64,000 nt of DNA from assembly GCF_014282005.1 (NCBI RefSeq), contig NZ_JACFTD010000003.1:1-64000 (forward strand), given 5' to 3'. This document shows, in pieces, positions 45,989 through 54,538 of this stretch (positions within the stretch are counted from its first letter, which is position 1; each line of letters opens with the position of its first letter). The stretch is from Sporosarcina sp. BP05 (lineage in GTDB: Bacteria > Bacillota > Bacilli > Bacillales_A > Planococcaceae). The notes under the pieces are model-generated. The model saw only the letters and a list, made by a program, of their open reading frames with translations. It was not told the DNA's origin and searched no databases. The translations under genes were made by a program, and so were the position numbers.

Positions 45989-46315
45989 TTGTATTTCGAT
46001 CAGCATGGAGGGGACCATAACCAACAAGGATTTCGGCACCGCCAAGACAATTTTGGACCACCAATGGGAGGAGTTCCTATGGGTCCACCGCCTGGCTTTT
46101 CGCCACCAATACCTGCGTGGCAAGTTGGTCCGAGTAGGATAAGAAATTGTTTATATAGCAATACCTATATATGGTTGAGTAATGGAAACAGCTTTTGGTT
46201 CTTTCCAACATTTATAGGGAGACAATTGATTATTGGGTTACGTTGGAGCAGAAGGCGTGGTTGGATTCATCATGTAATAAATCGAACCGATATTCGTTCT
46301 TTCCAATGTTTCTAA
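45989..46315 (+). CDS. Pro/Gly-rich small protein, unknown
   Basis: A 108-residue protein with a Gly/Pro/Gln-rich, disordered-looking N-terminal half (GPPMGGVPMGPPPGFSPPIP) and an aromatic-rich C-terminal half (NTYIWLSNGNSFWFFPTFIG, GLRWSRRRGWIHHV, FQCF). The TTG start follows GGGGGATGTGT. A similar architecture occurs in small hypothetical proteins of Bacillales, some linked to spores or the cell surface; that is recollection, not proof. Ends at a strong terminator. Confidence 0.6.
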   Translation: MYFDQHGGDHNQQGFRHRQDNFGPPMGGVPMGPPPGFSPPIPAWQVGPSRIRNCLYSNTYIWLSNGNSFWFFPTFIGRQLIIGLRWSRRRGWIHHVINRTDIRSFQCF

Positions 46316-46336
46316 TGATAGATGAATAGTTAATTC

Positions 46337-46369
46337 AAAAAGGCCAGGAGATTATTCCTGGCCTTTTTG
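46337..46369 (+). terminator. Intrinsic terminator
   Basis: AAAAAGGCCAGGA (46337-46349) pairs perfectly with TCCTGGCCTTTTT (46356-46368). Confidence 0.88.
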
Positions 46370-46396
46370 ATGTGAGATCCAATTTTAGTTATCTTT

Positions 46397-47563
46397 TCAT
46401 GAAAATATAGCGAGTTTTTCAATCCGTGCTACTGCTTCTTTTAATCGGTCTTCATTTTCCAATAAGCCTACACGTACATAGCCTTCACCATACTGTCCAA
46501 AAGCATGGCCCGGTGCTACAGCAATGTCTGCTTTGTCCAATAGTAATTTTGTGAAAGACTCGCTCGTATATCCTTTTGGAACTGGTAACCAGGCGAAGAA
46601 AGAGGCAGTAGGCGCAATAACATCCCAACCGATTCGTTTACATTCGGAAATTAAAACATTTCGGCGGCTTTCGTATAGTGATACTAGCTCGTCCACACAA
46701 TCCTGACTTCCCGATAATGCCTCTGCAGCTGCACGCTGAATTGCTGGAAATATATCTATGAATAGATGGTCTTGCAGTAAGCTGATTGCTTCGATGATTT
46801 CGGCATTTCCGATGGCAAAACCGACACGCCACCCCGCCATATTATAGGTTTTTGACAATGTGTACATTTCAATTCCGACTTCTTTTGCACCTTCTGCCTG
46901 AAGGAAACTGACGGGTTTCTCACCGTCAAAACCAATTCCCCCGTAAGCAAAGTCATGCAAAATTGCAATATCATTGGCTTTTGCCAATGCAATCGTTTCA
47001 TCGAAAAATGGAATCGTGGCTGTTGCGCTCGTTGGGTTATTTGGATAGTTTAAATACATTAATTTTGCTTGTTTTTTTTGTTCATCTGAGAGTGCAGTGT
47101 AATCAGGTAAAAAATCGTTTTCCGCAAGTAATGGCATTAAGTCGTATGTAATATTTGCCAAGCTTACACTTGATAAATAATCGGGATATCCTGGATCCGG
47201 TAATAAAAGCAATTCGCCTTCATTCATAATAGCAAGGGGTAACTCGACCAATCCAGGTTTTGTTCCAAATAGAATCGCTACTTCTGTTTTAGGATCAATA
47301 TGAACATCGTATTCCCGTTTATAAAAGTCAGCAACAGCCTGTTTTAATTCGGGAGTCCCTCTAAAAGGGGAGTACCCATGCGTTGCTGGATCTTCCACCG
47401 CTTCTTGAAGAGCTTTTACAATATGAGGAGGTGTCGGTTGGTCGGGGTTTCCTCGCCCCAAGTTAATAACATCTCGCCCTTGTGAAAGAGCTTCTTGAAC
47501 GTTTCGAACAAGTGATGCGAAAAAGTGCGGGGGTAAGTTTTTTAATCGATTTGAAATTGTCAT
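46397..47563 (-). CDS. mtnE: PLP-dependent aminotransferase, MtnE-like
   Basis: A 388-residue class I/II aminotransferase. The N-terminal PPHFFASLVRNVQ, NLGRGNPDQPTPPHIVKALQ, LFGTKPGLVELPL, LMYLNYPNNPTSATA, HDFAYGGIGFDG and the PLP lysine segment TLSKTYNMAGWRVGFAIGN match the Bacillus MtnE (YkrV) type, which transaminates ketomethylthiobutyrate to methionine in methionine salvage. No SAM riboswitch and no other mtn gene is seen here, so a role outside salvage remains possible. Confidence 0.78.
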   Translation of the reverse strand: MTISNRLKNLPPHFFASLVRNVQEALSQGRDVINLGRGNPDQPTPPHIVKALQEAVEDPATHGYSPFRGTPELKQAVADFYKREYDVHIDPKTEVAILFGTKPGLVELPLAIMNEGELLLLPDPGYPDYLSSVSLANITYDLMPLLAENDFLPDYTALSDEQKKQAKLMYLNYPNNPTSATATIPFFDETIALAKANDIAILHDFAYGGIGFDGEKPVSFLQAEGAKEVGIEMYTLSKTYNMAGWRVGFAIGNAEIIEAISLLQDHLFIDIFPAIQRAAAEALSGSQDCVDELVSLYESRRNVLISECKRIGWDVIAPTASFFAWLPVPKGYTSESFTKLLLDKADIAVAPGHAFGQYGEGYVRVGLLENEDRLKEAVARIEKLAIFS

Positions 47564-47701
47564 GAAATAACCTCGTTTTCTTAGTAGTCACATAATAGTA
47601 TGTTAGTTGAATCTTATAGCTTTTGAGATAAAATGTCTACATACAGATAGGAGCCATAAATACTAGATTCAGTTATTTGGATGGTTTTCATCTTGACTTT
47701 A

Positions 47702-47738
47702 CTAAAAAAACGAATCAATCCATAATCGGATTGACTCG
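47702..47738 (-). terminator. Intrinsic terminator of pepF
   Basis: On the minus strand, GAGTCAATCC-GATTAT-GGATTGATTC forms a 10-bp stem with one mismatch or wobble, followed by a U-run (plus-strand A-run 47704-47710). Confidence 0.75.
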
Positions 47739-47759
47739 CATCAAAGTAATCAAGCAAAC

Positions 47760-49577
47760 TTAATTTTTCACGCCTTCGATTTCTTCGGTTAACACAACTA
47801 GCTGATTGATCAAGTCACCGATGTAAGCAATAGTGTCACGCAACGGTTTATCTGTTGTAATGTCAACACCCGCCATTTTTGAAAGTTCAGCAGGGGATTT
47901 TGTACCGCCGGCTTTCAAAACTTCAAGCCATTCGTCCACAGCAGGTTGTCCTTCTTCCAAGACACGTTTGGATACTTGTGTGGAGATGGTTAGTCCAGCA
48001 CTGTATGTGTATGGATACAAGCCCATGTAGTAGTGTGGTTGACGCATCCATGTAAGTTCCGCGCCTTCATTAATTTCCACATCATCTCCCCAGAACTCTT
48101 CAAGAACGCCGCGTTTTAAGTTGTTCAAAACACCTGCGTTAACACTGCCGCCAGCATCAATGCGTTCGTAGACTTTGCGCTGGTAGGCAGCTTCTAGTAA
48201 GTGCGTTACGAAGTTATGATAGTACGTACGTGCAACGATGGATGAAATGACCCAGCGTTTGAATTTCGGATCATCCGAATTTGAAAGTAAATGGTTTGCT
48301 ACAAGCATTTCATTCATCGTTGATGGTGCTTCGATGAAGTACAAGGAAGGACGTGCATTGAAGACGTTTTGCTCCCGGTTCGCATTGTAGAAATGACCCG
48401 CATGGCCTAATTCATGAGCCAAAACAAATACATCTTCCATGCTGCCTGTCCATGAAATAAGGATATATGGATGGTTGCCGTAAGGACTAGAACAGAATGC
48501 ACCTGTCGATTTTCCTTTGTTCTGAGCGAAGTCTATCCATCTTTCTTTATATGATCGATCTACCATATTCATGTAATCGTCACCCATAATAGCTAGGGCA
48601 TCATCAATGTATTTCTTGGATTCATCTACCGTTATTTTTGGTTCGTAAGTCGGATCAAGCGGGATTTTCAAATCGGCAAATGTCATTTTATCAAGTCCAT
48701 GGACTTTTTGAAGAAGTTTCGCGTATTTGCGCATATGAGGCGCAAGTTCCTTTGTGATCAAATCAATTTGACGGTCATACATAGATTTTTCCACTTCTTG
48801 ATTGAACAGTAAGTAATCGAAAATTGTGTCGTAACCACGCAAATCAGCAGTTGTCTTTTCGGTTTGCAGATGCATGTCGTACGTTTTTGCAGTCGTATGC
48901 TGATAGTCTTTTAATTTTGAGGAAAATGCATTAAATGCAGCGCGGCGCTTGTCCGTATCTGCTTCTGATTCCCAATCCCCTTCAAAGGACACATAGCTCA
49001 ACGGATATTTTTTGCCATCTACTTCAAAATCATCAAATGACATATCAACCATTTTCGTCGTGTTATACAAGCCGTACGGGCCAGCGAATGTGGAAGAAAA
49101 TGCAGCTAATGTTTTCTCAACCTCGGGGTGCAATTGGTACTCTTTTTTGAGAATCAATTTCTCCAAGTAATTTTTGAAATCACCTGACTGTTTCATTGCA
49201 TCTTCCAAAACATCTACAGGCAACACAGAAAGTTCACTGTTGACGAATGATAGCTTGCTGTTTATTTTTGCTGCAGTTGAACCAAACTTGCTTGAACGCA
49301 TCTGTGCTTCATCATCCGTTTGGTCTGTACTGGATGACAAGCTTGTGTAGGTACCAACTGGAACCATTTTTTCATAAATAGCCGCATAGCCTTCCAATGC
49401 TTCATGTACAGATTTAGCATCTTTAATGTTACCATTGAATTTTTCAGCATATGCACCGACTTCTTTTTCCAATTCAATTACTGCAGAATTGTAGGCTTCT
49501 TCCGTTTTGAAAAGGTCTTGCAGATTCCATGTTTCTTCTGTCTTTACTTCTGAGCGTAGCGGCATACTTTTAACCAA
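47760..49577 (-). CDS. pepF: Oligoendopeptidase F (PepF)
   Basis: Cytosolic M3-family zinc metallopeptidase cleaving oligopeptides of about 7-17 residues. The 605-residue protein has the zinc motif VLAHELGHAGHFYN, the third ligand in EAPSTMNEMLVANHLL, and the tail motif ELTWMRQPHYYMGLYPYTYS. GGGAGAG-ATTTGA-TTG marks the start at TTG 49577; a later in-frame ATG (MPLRSEV) is spaced too far from it. Monocistronic. Confidence 0.93.
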   Translation of the reverse strand: MVKSMPLRSEVKTEETWNLQDLFKTEEAYNSAVIELEKEVGAYAEKFNGNIKDAKSVHEALEGYAAIYEKMVPVGTYTSLSSSTDQTDDEAQMRSSKFGSTAAKINSKLSFVNSELSVLPVDVLEDAMKQSGDFKNYLEKLILKKEYQLHPEVEKTLAAFSSTFAGPYGLYNTTKMVDMSFDDFEVDGKKYPLSYVSFEGDWESEADTDKRRAAFNAFSSKLKDYQHTTAKTYDMHLQTEKTTADLRGYDTIFDYLLFNQEVEKSMYDRQIDLITKELAPHMRKYAKLLQKVHGLDKMTFADLKIPLDPTYEPKITVDESKKYIDDALAIMGDDYMNMVDRSYKERWIDFAQNKGKSTGAFCSSPYGNHPYILISWTGSMEDVFVLAHELGHAGHFYNANREQNVFNARPSLYFIEAPSTMNEMLVANHLLSNSDDPKFKRWVISSIVARTYYHNFVTHLLEAAYQRKVYERIDAGGSVNAGVLNNLKRGVLEEFWGDDVEINEGAELTWMRQPHYYMGLYPYTYSAGLTISTQVSKRVLEEGQPAVDEWLEVLKAGGTKSPAELSKMAGVDITTDKPLRDTIAYIGDLINQLVVLTEEIEGVKN

Positions 49578-49686
49578 TCAAATCTCTCCCTTTTATTACG
49601 GATGTCGAACTAAATAATAGTATATAGTAGAATAGAGTAAAAGTAAAAAACAAATCACCTTTTTGACAACTTTCAGATAAATAGTG

Positions 49687-49992
49687 TTATTTGTGCTTTT
49701 TTGAAAGACGTTCGATTTCATCTGTTAGGATAAAAGCGAGATCATCATTGCCGAAAAGTTGTAAGACATCCAGCATTGTTTCGTTATCAATTTCGATTTC
49801 TTCTTCATATTTAGCTTCCTCAACTATTTTCTTCATCGTCTCATTTTCTTGTTGGTCTGGGTAGGCGCGGCTATATAACTCATGCGGATTCACTTCATTA
49901 TTAGCACACCATTGTACAAACAACCGAATCATCAACTGCTCATCCTGTTGATATTTTTGAATGACTTGTTCATCTATGCTTTTAAATTCCAT
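49687..49992 (-). CDS. Small acidic soluble protein, unknown
   Basis: A 101-residue, helix-rich, acidic protein (KIVEEAKYEEEIEIDNETML, FGNDDLAFILTDEIERL) with AAAGGAGAG before the ATG. It contains a single Trp-Cys pair (FVQWCANNEVN). No signal peptide or membrane helix. Similar hypotheticals are common in Bacillales; function unknown. It lies between pepF and a palindrome-rich stretch. Confidence 0.65.
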   Translation of the reverse strand: MEFKSIDEQVIQKYQQDEQLMIRLFVQWCANNEVNPHELYSRAYPDQQENETMKKIVEEAKYEEEIEIDNETMLDVLQLFGNDDLAFILTDEIERLSKKHK

Positions 49993-50135
49993 GATTATTT
50001 CTCTCCTTTAAGTACAGTTCCTATAAGTATATACGAAGTATGAAACTTCTTAGGAAAATAGACAAGGAACAACGATTTATTACTGAATTTGCGGCTGACT
50101 TTTTGATTGCTCCACTTAAATAAGTGTATTTGCGT

Positions 50136-50191
50136 CCAGATTTTGAAGGGTGTTAATTGAGCTTGCTCAATTAACACCCTTCAAAATCTGG
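50136..50191. repeat. Perfect 27-bp palindrome with a two-base centre
   Basis: The left arm 50136-50162 begins CCAGATTTTG and ends AATTGAGC; the right arm 50165-50191 is its exact reverse complement, separated by TT. It sits in a 300-bp gap (49993-50294) without a gene. There is no U-run, so it is not a simple terminator; it could be a cruciform, a transposon relic or the head of a structured RNA. Confidence 0.85.
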
Positions 50192-50209
50192 GACATCCGC
50201 CGGAGGCTT

Positions 50210-50248
50210 TAACTTTATAAAGAAGTGGGAGACTTCTTTACAAAGTTA
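50210..50248. repeat. Second strong hairpin beside the palindrome
   Basis: TAACTTTATAAAGAAG (50210-50225) pairs with CTTCTTTACAAAGTTA (50233-50248), 16 positions with one mismatch, around a TGGGAGA loop. It lies 18 bases after the perfect palindrome. The sequence between them (GACATCCGCCGGAGGC) is GC-rich. Together they resemble a mobile-element end, but no transposase is present. Confidence 0.7.
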
Positions 50249-50294
50249 AAAAGGACAAGAATAGAATGACTATCTTGCCCTCGTGTTGGAATGG

Positions 50295-50738
50295 TTAAAT
50301 TTTATTGCTGATAAAAAACTGAACAATCCAATCCACGTCTATAGGACCGTCAACGACTTCGTAATAGAGCGAAGAGTTCTCGATGATTAAATCCTCATTA
50401 ACAACAATACTAAAGTTGTCTCCATTTTTATCTGTTAAGTTAATAATGAACTGGTTGATGTCATCGACCCTATTGATTTTGTTAGGCTTTAATTTCCGAA
50501 CGTGATAATCTTGAAGGAATTCAAGTAAGCTTTCAATTTCAGACTCATCATTGACATTCCAAATTTTTGGGGCGGCTCCTGATAGGGAAGGTTCCGAAAA
50601 GGTCATTAAACTAAATGAAGATTTTGTGGGATCAATAACGGCTAAAATTTCTTTCTTATCATAGCCCAGAAAAACTTGGATCATTGCATATGTGCCCATG
50701 ATCATAATCGCAATCAATAATAGTGCCCTTATTTTCAT
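50295..50738 (-). CDS. Membrane-anchored hypothetical protein
   Basis: A 147-residue protein with one N-terminal signal-anchor helix (about 4-23, ALLLIAIMIMGTYAMIQVF) and an extracellular domain of alternating strands and helices ending DGPIDVDWIVQFFISNK. Its ATG follows AGGGGGAATAGAAC. No lipobox. No family was recognised. It is divergent from the AAA ATPase gene. Confidence 0.6.
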   Translation of the reverse strand: MKIRALLLIAIMIMGTYAMIQVFLGYDKKEILAVIDPTKSSFSLMTFSEPSLSGAAPKIWNVNDESEIESLLEFLQDYHVRKLKPNKINRVDDINQFIINLTDKNGDNFSIVVNEDLIIENSSLYYEVVDGPIDVDWIVQFFISNKI

Positions 50739-50862
50739 GTTCTATTCCCCCTGTAATTCATTTCTTTAGTATACGCAGATGAAGATGTACGGGATCATGC
50801 TTGTACATTAATAATCTATGCAGAATCACACGGGAAAATTTGTAGAAAGGAGTTATAATCAA

Positions 50863-51582
50863 ATGTTTTTGAAAAAAATAACGCTTCTTCATAAAGAGAC
50901 GCAATCAGAGAAGGAGTATCCATTTTCTATTCCTTCAATACAATCACTAACGGAATTAAATCTAACAAATAGTGTTACATTTTTTGTTGGGGAAAATGGT
51001 TCAGGGAAATCGACATTACTTGAGGGCGTCGCGGATTTATGCGGGTTTAATGCGGCAGGGGGAGGTAGGAATAATACCTATGAAGTAGATGCGTCTGAAA
51101 GTGCATTAAGTGATTATCTTCGCTTGTCATGGATGCCAAAAGTGACGAACGGATTCTTTTTACGGGCCGAATCTTTTTATCATTTTGCTTCACACATTGA
51201 TGGGTTAGGCGCTGCTGCTCAAAATAGCTATGGAGGGAAATCATTGCATGAACAATCACATGGTGAATCATTCCTGTCATTGTTTTTAAATCGTTTCAAT
51301 GGAGATGCAATTTATTTACTCGATGAGCCGGAGGCCGCATTATCACCGCAAAGGCAGCTGTCGTTTCTACGTATCATGCATGATCTTGTCAGGGATGAAA
51401 ATTGCCAGTTCATCATTGCAACACATTCCCCCATAATTTTAGGCTATCCCGATGCGACAATCTTGAGTTTTGATGATGGGGAAATAAAGGAAACTGAATA
51501 TGAAATGACAGAGCACTATCAGATCACAAAATATTTCCTGGATCATCGGGAAAAGTTTCTGAAAGATATTTTAGAGGATTAA
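50863..51582 (+). CDS. AAA-family ATPase (ABC/SMC-like)
   Basis: A 239-residue stand-alone ATPase of the AAA_21-like group: Walker A FFVGENGSGKSTLLEG, a signature-like SHGESFLSLF, Walker B IYLLDEPEAALSPQRQ and IIATHSPIILGYP. It has no membrane part. The frame can be read from 50818, but AAAGGAG is placed for the ATG at 50863. Such proteins often act as small predicted ATPases in defence or DNA metabolism, but no partner gene (for example a nuclease) is beside it. Confidence 0.85.
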   Translation: MFLKKITLLHKETQSEKEYPFSIPSIQSLTELNLTNSVTFFVGENGSGKSTLLEGVADLCGFNAAGGGRNNTYEVDASESALSDYLRLSWMPKVTNGFFLRAESFYHFASHIDGLGAAAQNSYGGKSLHEQSHGESFLSLFLNRFNGDAIYLLDEPEAALSPQRQLSFLRIMHDLVRDENCQFIIATHSPIILGYPDATILSFDDGEIKETEYEMTEHYQITKYFLDHREKFLKDILED

Positions 51583-51632
51583 TAGATTGTCGGAATGTTA
51601 TAATGATTACGTAGGAATGGGGGATGAGTGGG

Positions 51633-52115
51633 ATGACTAAAGAAGTAGTACATGCAATTCAAGATGACTATCCGGAAGATTTCGCTTGGTGTTTTGGTTG
51701 TGGGCGCTTAAATGAAGATGGATATCATTTTCGAACAGGGTGGCAAGGGGAAGAGACGGTATCCTATTATGAACCGTCTACGAAACATATTGCAATCCCA
51801 GGGTTTGTTTATGGCGGGCTAATCGCATCATTTGTCGATTGTCATGGGACGGGTTCTGCCGCGCTTGCGCTGCACCGAAAAAACGGGCATGAGCCAGGCA
51901 GTGGAGAAGAACCTCCGCGTTTCGTAACAGCGTCATTAAACGTGAATTATATGAAGCCAACTAAGCAAGGAATCGTGTTAAAAGCGGTTGGAAAAGTGGA
52001 AGAAATTCATCCCAAGAAATTTAAGGTGTCTGTCGAAGTATTTGCTGATGACACGGTTGTTGCAACAGGGGAAGTGGTTGCAGTTGTTATGCCAGCAACA
52101 TTTGCGAATAAATAA
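51633..52115 (+). CDS. PaaI-like hotdog thioesterase
   Basis: A 160-residue hotdog-fold protein of the PaaI/YbgC-like type, with the helix motif GFVYGGLIASFVDCHGTGSAAL, where the Asp-Cys-His stretch replaces the usual catalytic acidic/Gly pattern, and TASLNVNYMKPTKQG. An N-terminal CFGCG pair could bind metal. It probably hydrolyses acyl-CoA thioesters. GGGGGATGAGTGGG precedes the ATG at 51633; an ATG at 51624 is also in frame. Confidence 0.8.
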   Translation: MTKEVVHAIQDDYPEDFAWCFGCGRLNEDGYHFRTGWQGEETVSYYEPSTKHIAIPGFVYGGLIASFVDCHGTGSAALALHRKNGHEPGSGEEPPRFVTASLNVNYMKPTKQGIVLKAVGKVEEIHPKKFKVSVEVFADDTVVATGEVVAVVMPATFANK

Positions 52116-52185
52116 TGGAATATGTAAATGTGAAAAGCTGATTGCCGCGTGCAGTCAGCTTTTTTAATGAATTCTAAATTGAAAA

Positions 52186-52238
52186 TTGACATGAAACCAA
52201 TTGGTTGTATATAGTTAAACATGCAACCAATTGGTTTC
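52186..52238 (+). promoter_or_regulatory. Promoter with two ArsR-type palindromic operators
   Basis: TTGACA (52186-52191) and TATAGT (52210-52215, 18-base spacer; TATATA at 16 is the alternative) form the promoter. The palindrome AACCAATTGGTT occurs twice, at 52195-52206 between the -35 and -10 and at 52225-52236 downstream, with centres 30 bp apart. The flanking bases extend each site into mirror-image 15-base arms (GAAACCAATTGGTTG at 52193-52207). The second gene of the operon is the expected reader. Confidence 0.78.
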
Positions 52239-52262
52239 ACTTATTAATGGGGAGGTTTTTAT

Positions 52263-52688
52263 ATGTCAATTAATGAAAATGAACGATTCGCCAAAGTGAA
52301 AAAGAATATACTTATCAATGCACCATTGGAAAAAGTTTGGGGATATGTTGCTACAGCTGAAGGAATTGGTGCTTGGTTTATGCCGAATGATATGCAACCG
52401 ATTGAAGGGAAAGAATTTATCCTACAAGCGGGACCGTGGGGCAATTCGGTGTGTAAAGTGACGGAAGTGAATCCACCAAATCGCTTATCTTTCGAGTGGG
52501 GATCGGAATGGCTAATCACGTTTGAGTTGAAAGAAAAAGACGGTCAAACTGAATTAACACTAATTCATGCGGGATGGAATGAAGCAAATCAAACAGAATT
52601 TGGTGAATCACATGCAGAGGTGCGTTCACGTATGTCCGGCGGATGGGATGGACTTGTACTAAAACTGAAACATGTGGTTGAAGGCTAA
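52263..52688 (+). CDS. SRPBCC (AHSA1-like) protein
   Basis: A 141-residue START/Bet v1-fold protein of the AHSA1 type: the N-terminal KKNILINAPLEKVWGYVATA, VNPPNRLSFEWG and the C-terminal amphipathic helix GGWDGLVLKLKHVVE. GGGGAGG precedes the ATG. These proteins bind small hydrophobic ligands and are often encoded beside an ArsR-type repressor, as here; the gene directly abuts the regulator's TTG start. Confidence 0.82.
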   Translation: MSINENERFAKVKKNILINAPLEKVWGYVATAEGIGAWFMPNDMQPIEGKEFILQAGPWGNSVCKVTEVNPPNRLSFEWGSEWLITFELKEKDGQTELTLIHAGWNEANQTEFGESHAEVRSRMSGGWDGLVLKLKHVVEG

Positions 52689-53021
52689 TTGGCTGTAGAG
52701 CCCCAACGATACGATGTTTTTCAAGCAATTGCCGACCCGACTCGACGGAAATTGCTTAAACTGCTCGCAAGTGAAGAATTATCGATTTCAACAATCAGTA
52801 GCCATTTTACGATGAGTAGAACTGCCGTAACCAAGCATCTGCATGTATTAGAATCGGCTGGGCTTGTGATTGCTCGAAAAAGGGGTCGTGAAAAATTATA
52901 TTGTTTGGAAGCTGAGCCGCTGCAAAAATTGCAAACATGGCTTACCTTCTATGGACAGTTTTGGGACAACAAACTTTCAACACTTAAAAATGTTGTTGAA
53001 AGCGATTTAAGCGAAGAATGA
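52689..53021 (+). CDS. ArsR-family transcriptional regulator
   Basis: A 110-residue winged-helix repressor with ADPTRRKLLKLLASEELSIS, the recognition helix MSRTAVTKHLHVLESAGLV and wing RKRGREKLYCLE. There is no metal-binding CxC in the usual ArsR/SmtB positions, so it likely senses something else. The TTG start follows the SRPBCC stop without a gap. It should bind the palindromes at 52195-52236 and repress its own operon. Confidence 0.87.
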   Translation: MAVEPQRYDVFQAIADPTRRKLLKLLASEELSISTISSHFTMSRTAVTKHLHVLESAGLVIARKRGREKLYCLEAEPLQKLQTWLTFYGQFWDNKLSTLKNVVESDLSEE

Positions 53022-53055
53022 TTATATTGATTTTAGCAGCTCCACAAATAAAAAA

Positions 53056-53090
53056 GAAAAAGCGTGTTAACATCAACACGCTTTTTCTAT
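53056..53090. terminator. Bidirectional intrinsic terminator
   Basis: GAAAAAGCGTGTT (53056-53068) pairs with AACACGCTTTTTC (53075-53087), serving the ArsR operon and the convergent esterase-like gene. Confidence 0.88.
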
Positions 53091-53106
53091 TCCCGCTGTC
53101 ATAATG

Positions 53107-54384
53107 TCATATGTCAGTAACCGTTACTCCTACCTTTAACGGTTCCAGTGCATTTGTTTGATCAATAAAAATAAAAGCATCATAGCGATTTCCGATTTGA
53201 GACGGTACATAATTACCGTATTGTTCATATTCAGGGTTATAGACGACTCCGATTGCTCGATGGCCAATCCAACCTGAGAAATATTTACGATTTTCTTCAT
53301 TGAAAATAAATAGTTTATCGAAAGCGCCTGACTTGTGTAATAAATCTTCCCAAGAATGTTGACGTGCAGGAGGAACTTCTATTTTCCCGTAAGGTACTCC
53401 CCACTCTTTAGCCGCGATGACGGTACCTCGATGCGTCCCGAATCCTACTGCATAGACATCATCTTTCTTAAATTGTTCTCGAAGTAGTTGACCGACATTG
53501 AGCATTCCGTCCTCCTGCATGGTTGTTGCACGGGCATCTCCGATATGTGTATTATGCTCCCAAACGATAATCTTTGCATCTTTTCCATAATGATTCATCA
53601 CCTCATTAATCGCTTCAACCATATGTTCATCACGAATATTCCAGGAAAGTGCATTGTCTTTAAGCATGGCGCGGTAATATTCTTCTGCATTTTTAGTAAC
53701 GAGTGCATTCACTTTTAAATTTAATGTGGTTTCCTGACTGGCTTCATAGTGTTTAGTATGCGAACGAATGGACGATAATAAATCACTCACTTCGTCAATG
53801 CACACTTGTGAAAAATGTGCTGTGGAAATTGCATAATGATCCGGCATGCCGTTGAAAGGTTCAAAGCAGGAATACGCTTTTTTAGCGAGGTCAAGATCCG
53901 CACCAGCAGGATTGGATTCTGATAAGTAATGGATAATTTCCTCCATTGATTCCCAAAGGCTATATAGATCAATTCCGTAAAACCCAACTTTTTTATCAGG
54001 AATCATTTTATCATTATGCATTTTTAACCAGTCGATAAACTCCGCAATCTCTTCATTGGCCCACATCCACGTTGGCCATCTGCCGAAAGCTTTCAATACT
54101 TCTTGGACATTTCCTTTACTTTCACTATAGCCTTTTATGTAGCGATTAACCTGTTGAGAGGAAGGCCAATCGCCTTCGACCGCGATGGCTGAAAAGCCTT
54201 TCTGTTCAATCAGCATTTTAGACAGCCTAGCGCGGACTTTGTAAAATTCCGATGTCCCATGGCTTGCTTCTCCTAATAAGACGATTTTTGCATCACCTAT
54301 GGCTTCGATTATAGTTGAAAGATCCTTATCAGATTGAAAAGGGAGTGCATAATTGTTAACGGCTTCCTCAAGGGTGAACTTCAA
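53107..54384 (-). CDS. Erythromycin esterase-family protein
   Basis: A 425-residue protein of the EreA/EreB-like superfamily, which includes macrolide lactone hydrolases and other enzymes. Visible are the motif VLLGEASHGTSEFYKVR with the conserved Glu and His, AIAVEGDWPSS and IVWEHNTHIGDA with a second Glu-His pair. No signal peptide. True macrolide resistance cannot be claimed, since many chromosomal Bacillus homologues have other roles. Convergent with the ArsR operon. Confidence 0.83.
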   Translation of the reverse strand: MKFTLEEAVNNYALPFQSDKDLSTIIEAIGDAKIVLLGEASHGTSEFYKVRARLSKMLIEQKGFSAIAVEGDWPSSQQVNRYIKGYSESKGNVQEVLKAFGRWPTWMWANEEIAEFIDWLKMHNDKMIPDKKVGFYGIDLYSLWESMEEIIHYLSESNPAGADLDLAKKAYSCFEPFNGMPDHYAISTAHFSQVCIDEVSDLLSSIRSHTKHYEASQETTLNLKVNALVTKNAEEYYRAMLKDNALSWNIRDEHMVEAINEVMNHYGKDAKIIVWEHNTHIGDARATTMQEDGMLNVGQLLREQFKKDDVYAVGFGTHRGTVIAAKEWGVPYGKIEVPPARQHSWEDLLHKSGAFDKLFIFNEENRKYFSGWIGHRAIGVVYNPEYEQYGNYVPSQIGNRYDAFIFIDQTNALEPLKVGVTVTDI

Positions 54385-54538
54385 TTGGATAACCTCATTT
54401 CGTGTAACGTATTATGGGAGTATGCCCAATTATACGTATTGTACCCTGTGAAAGTTGAACAAAATGAATTGAAAATGTATGACAGACAATTGAGATAATG
54501 TACAATTAAACTAATTACAAGAATAAGGGGCGATTGAG

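Noticed and set aside
50863..52115. Anti-phage defence module built on the AAA ATPase
   Set aside because: Neighbours are a thioesterase and an SRPBCC-ArsR operon; no nuclease, toxin or effector partner is beside the ATPase.
53107..54384. Acquired macrolide resistance gene
   Set aside because: Family membership is clear, but there is no mobile context, and many chromosomal homologues do not hydrolyse macrolides.
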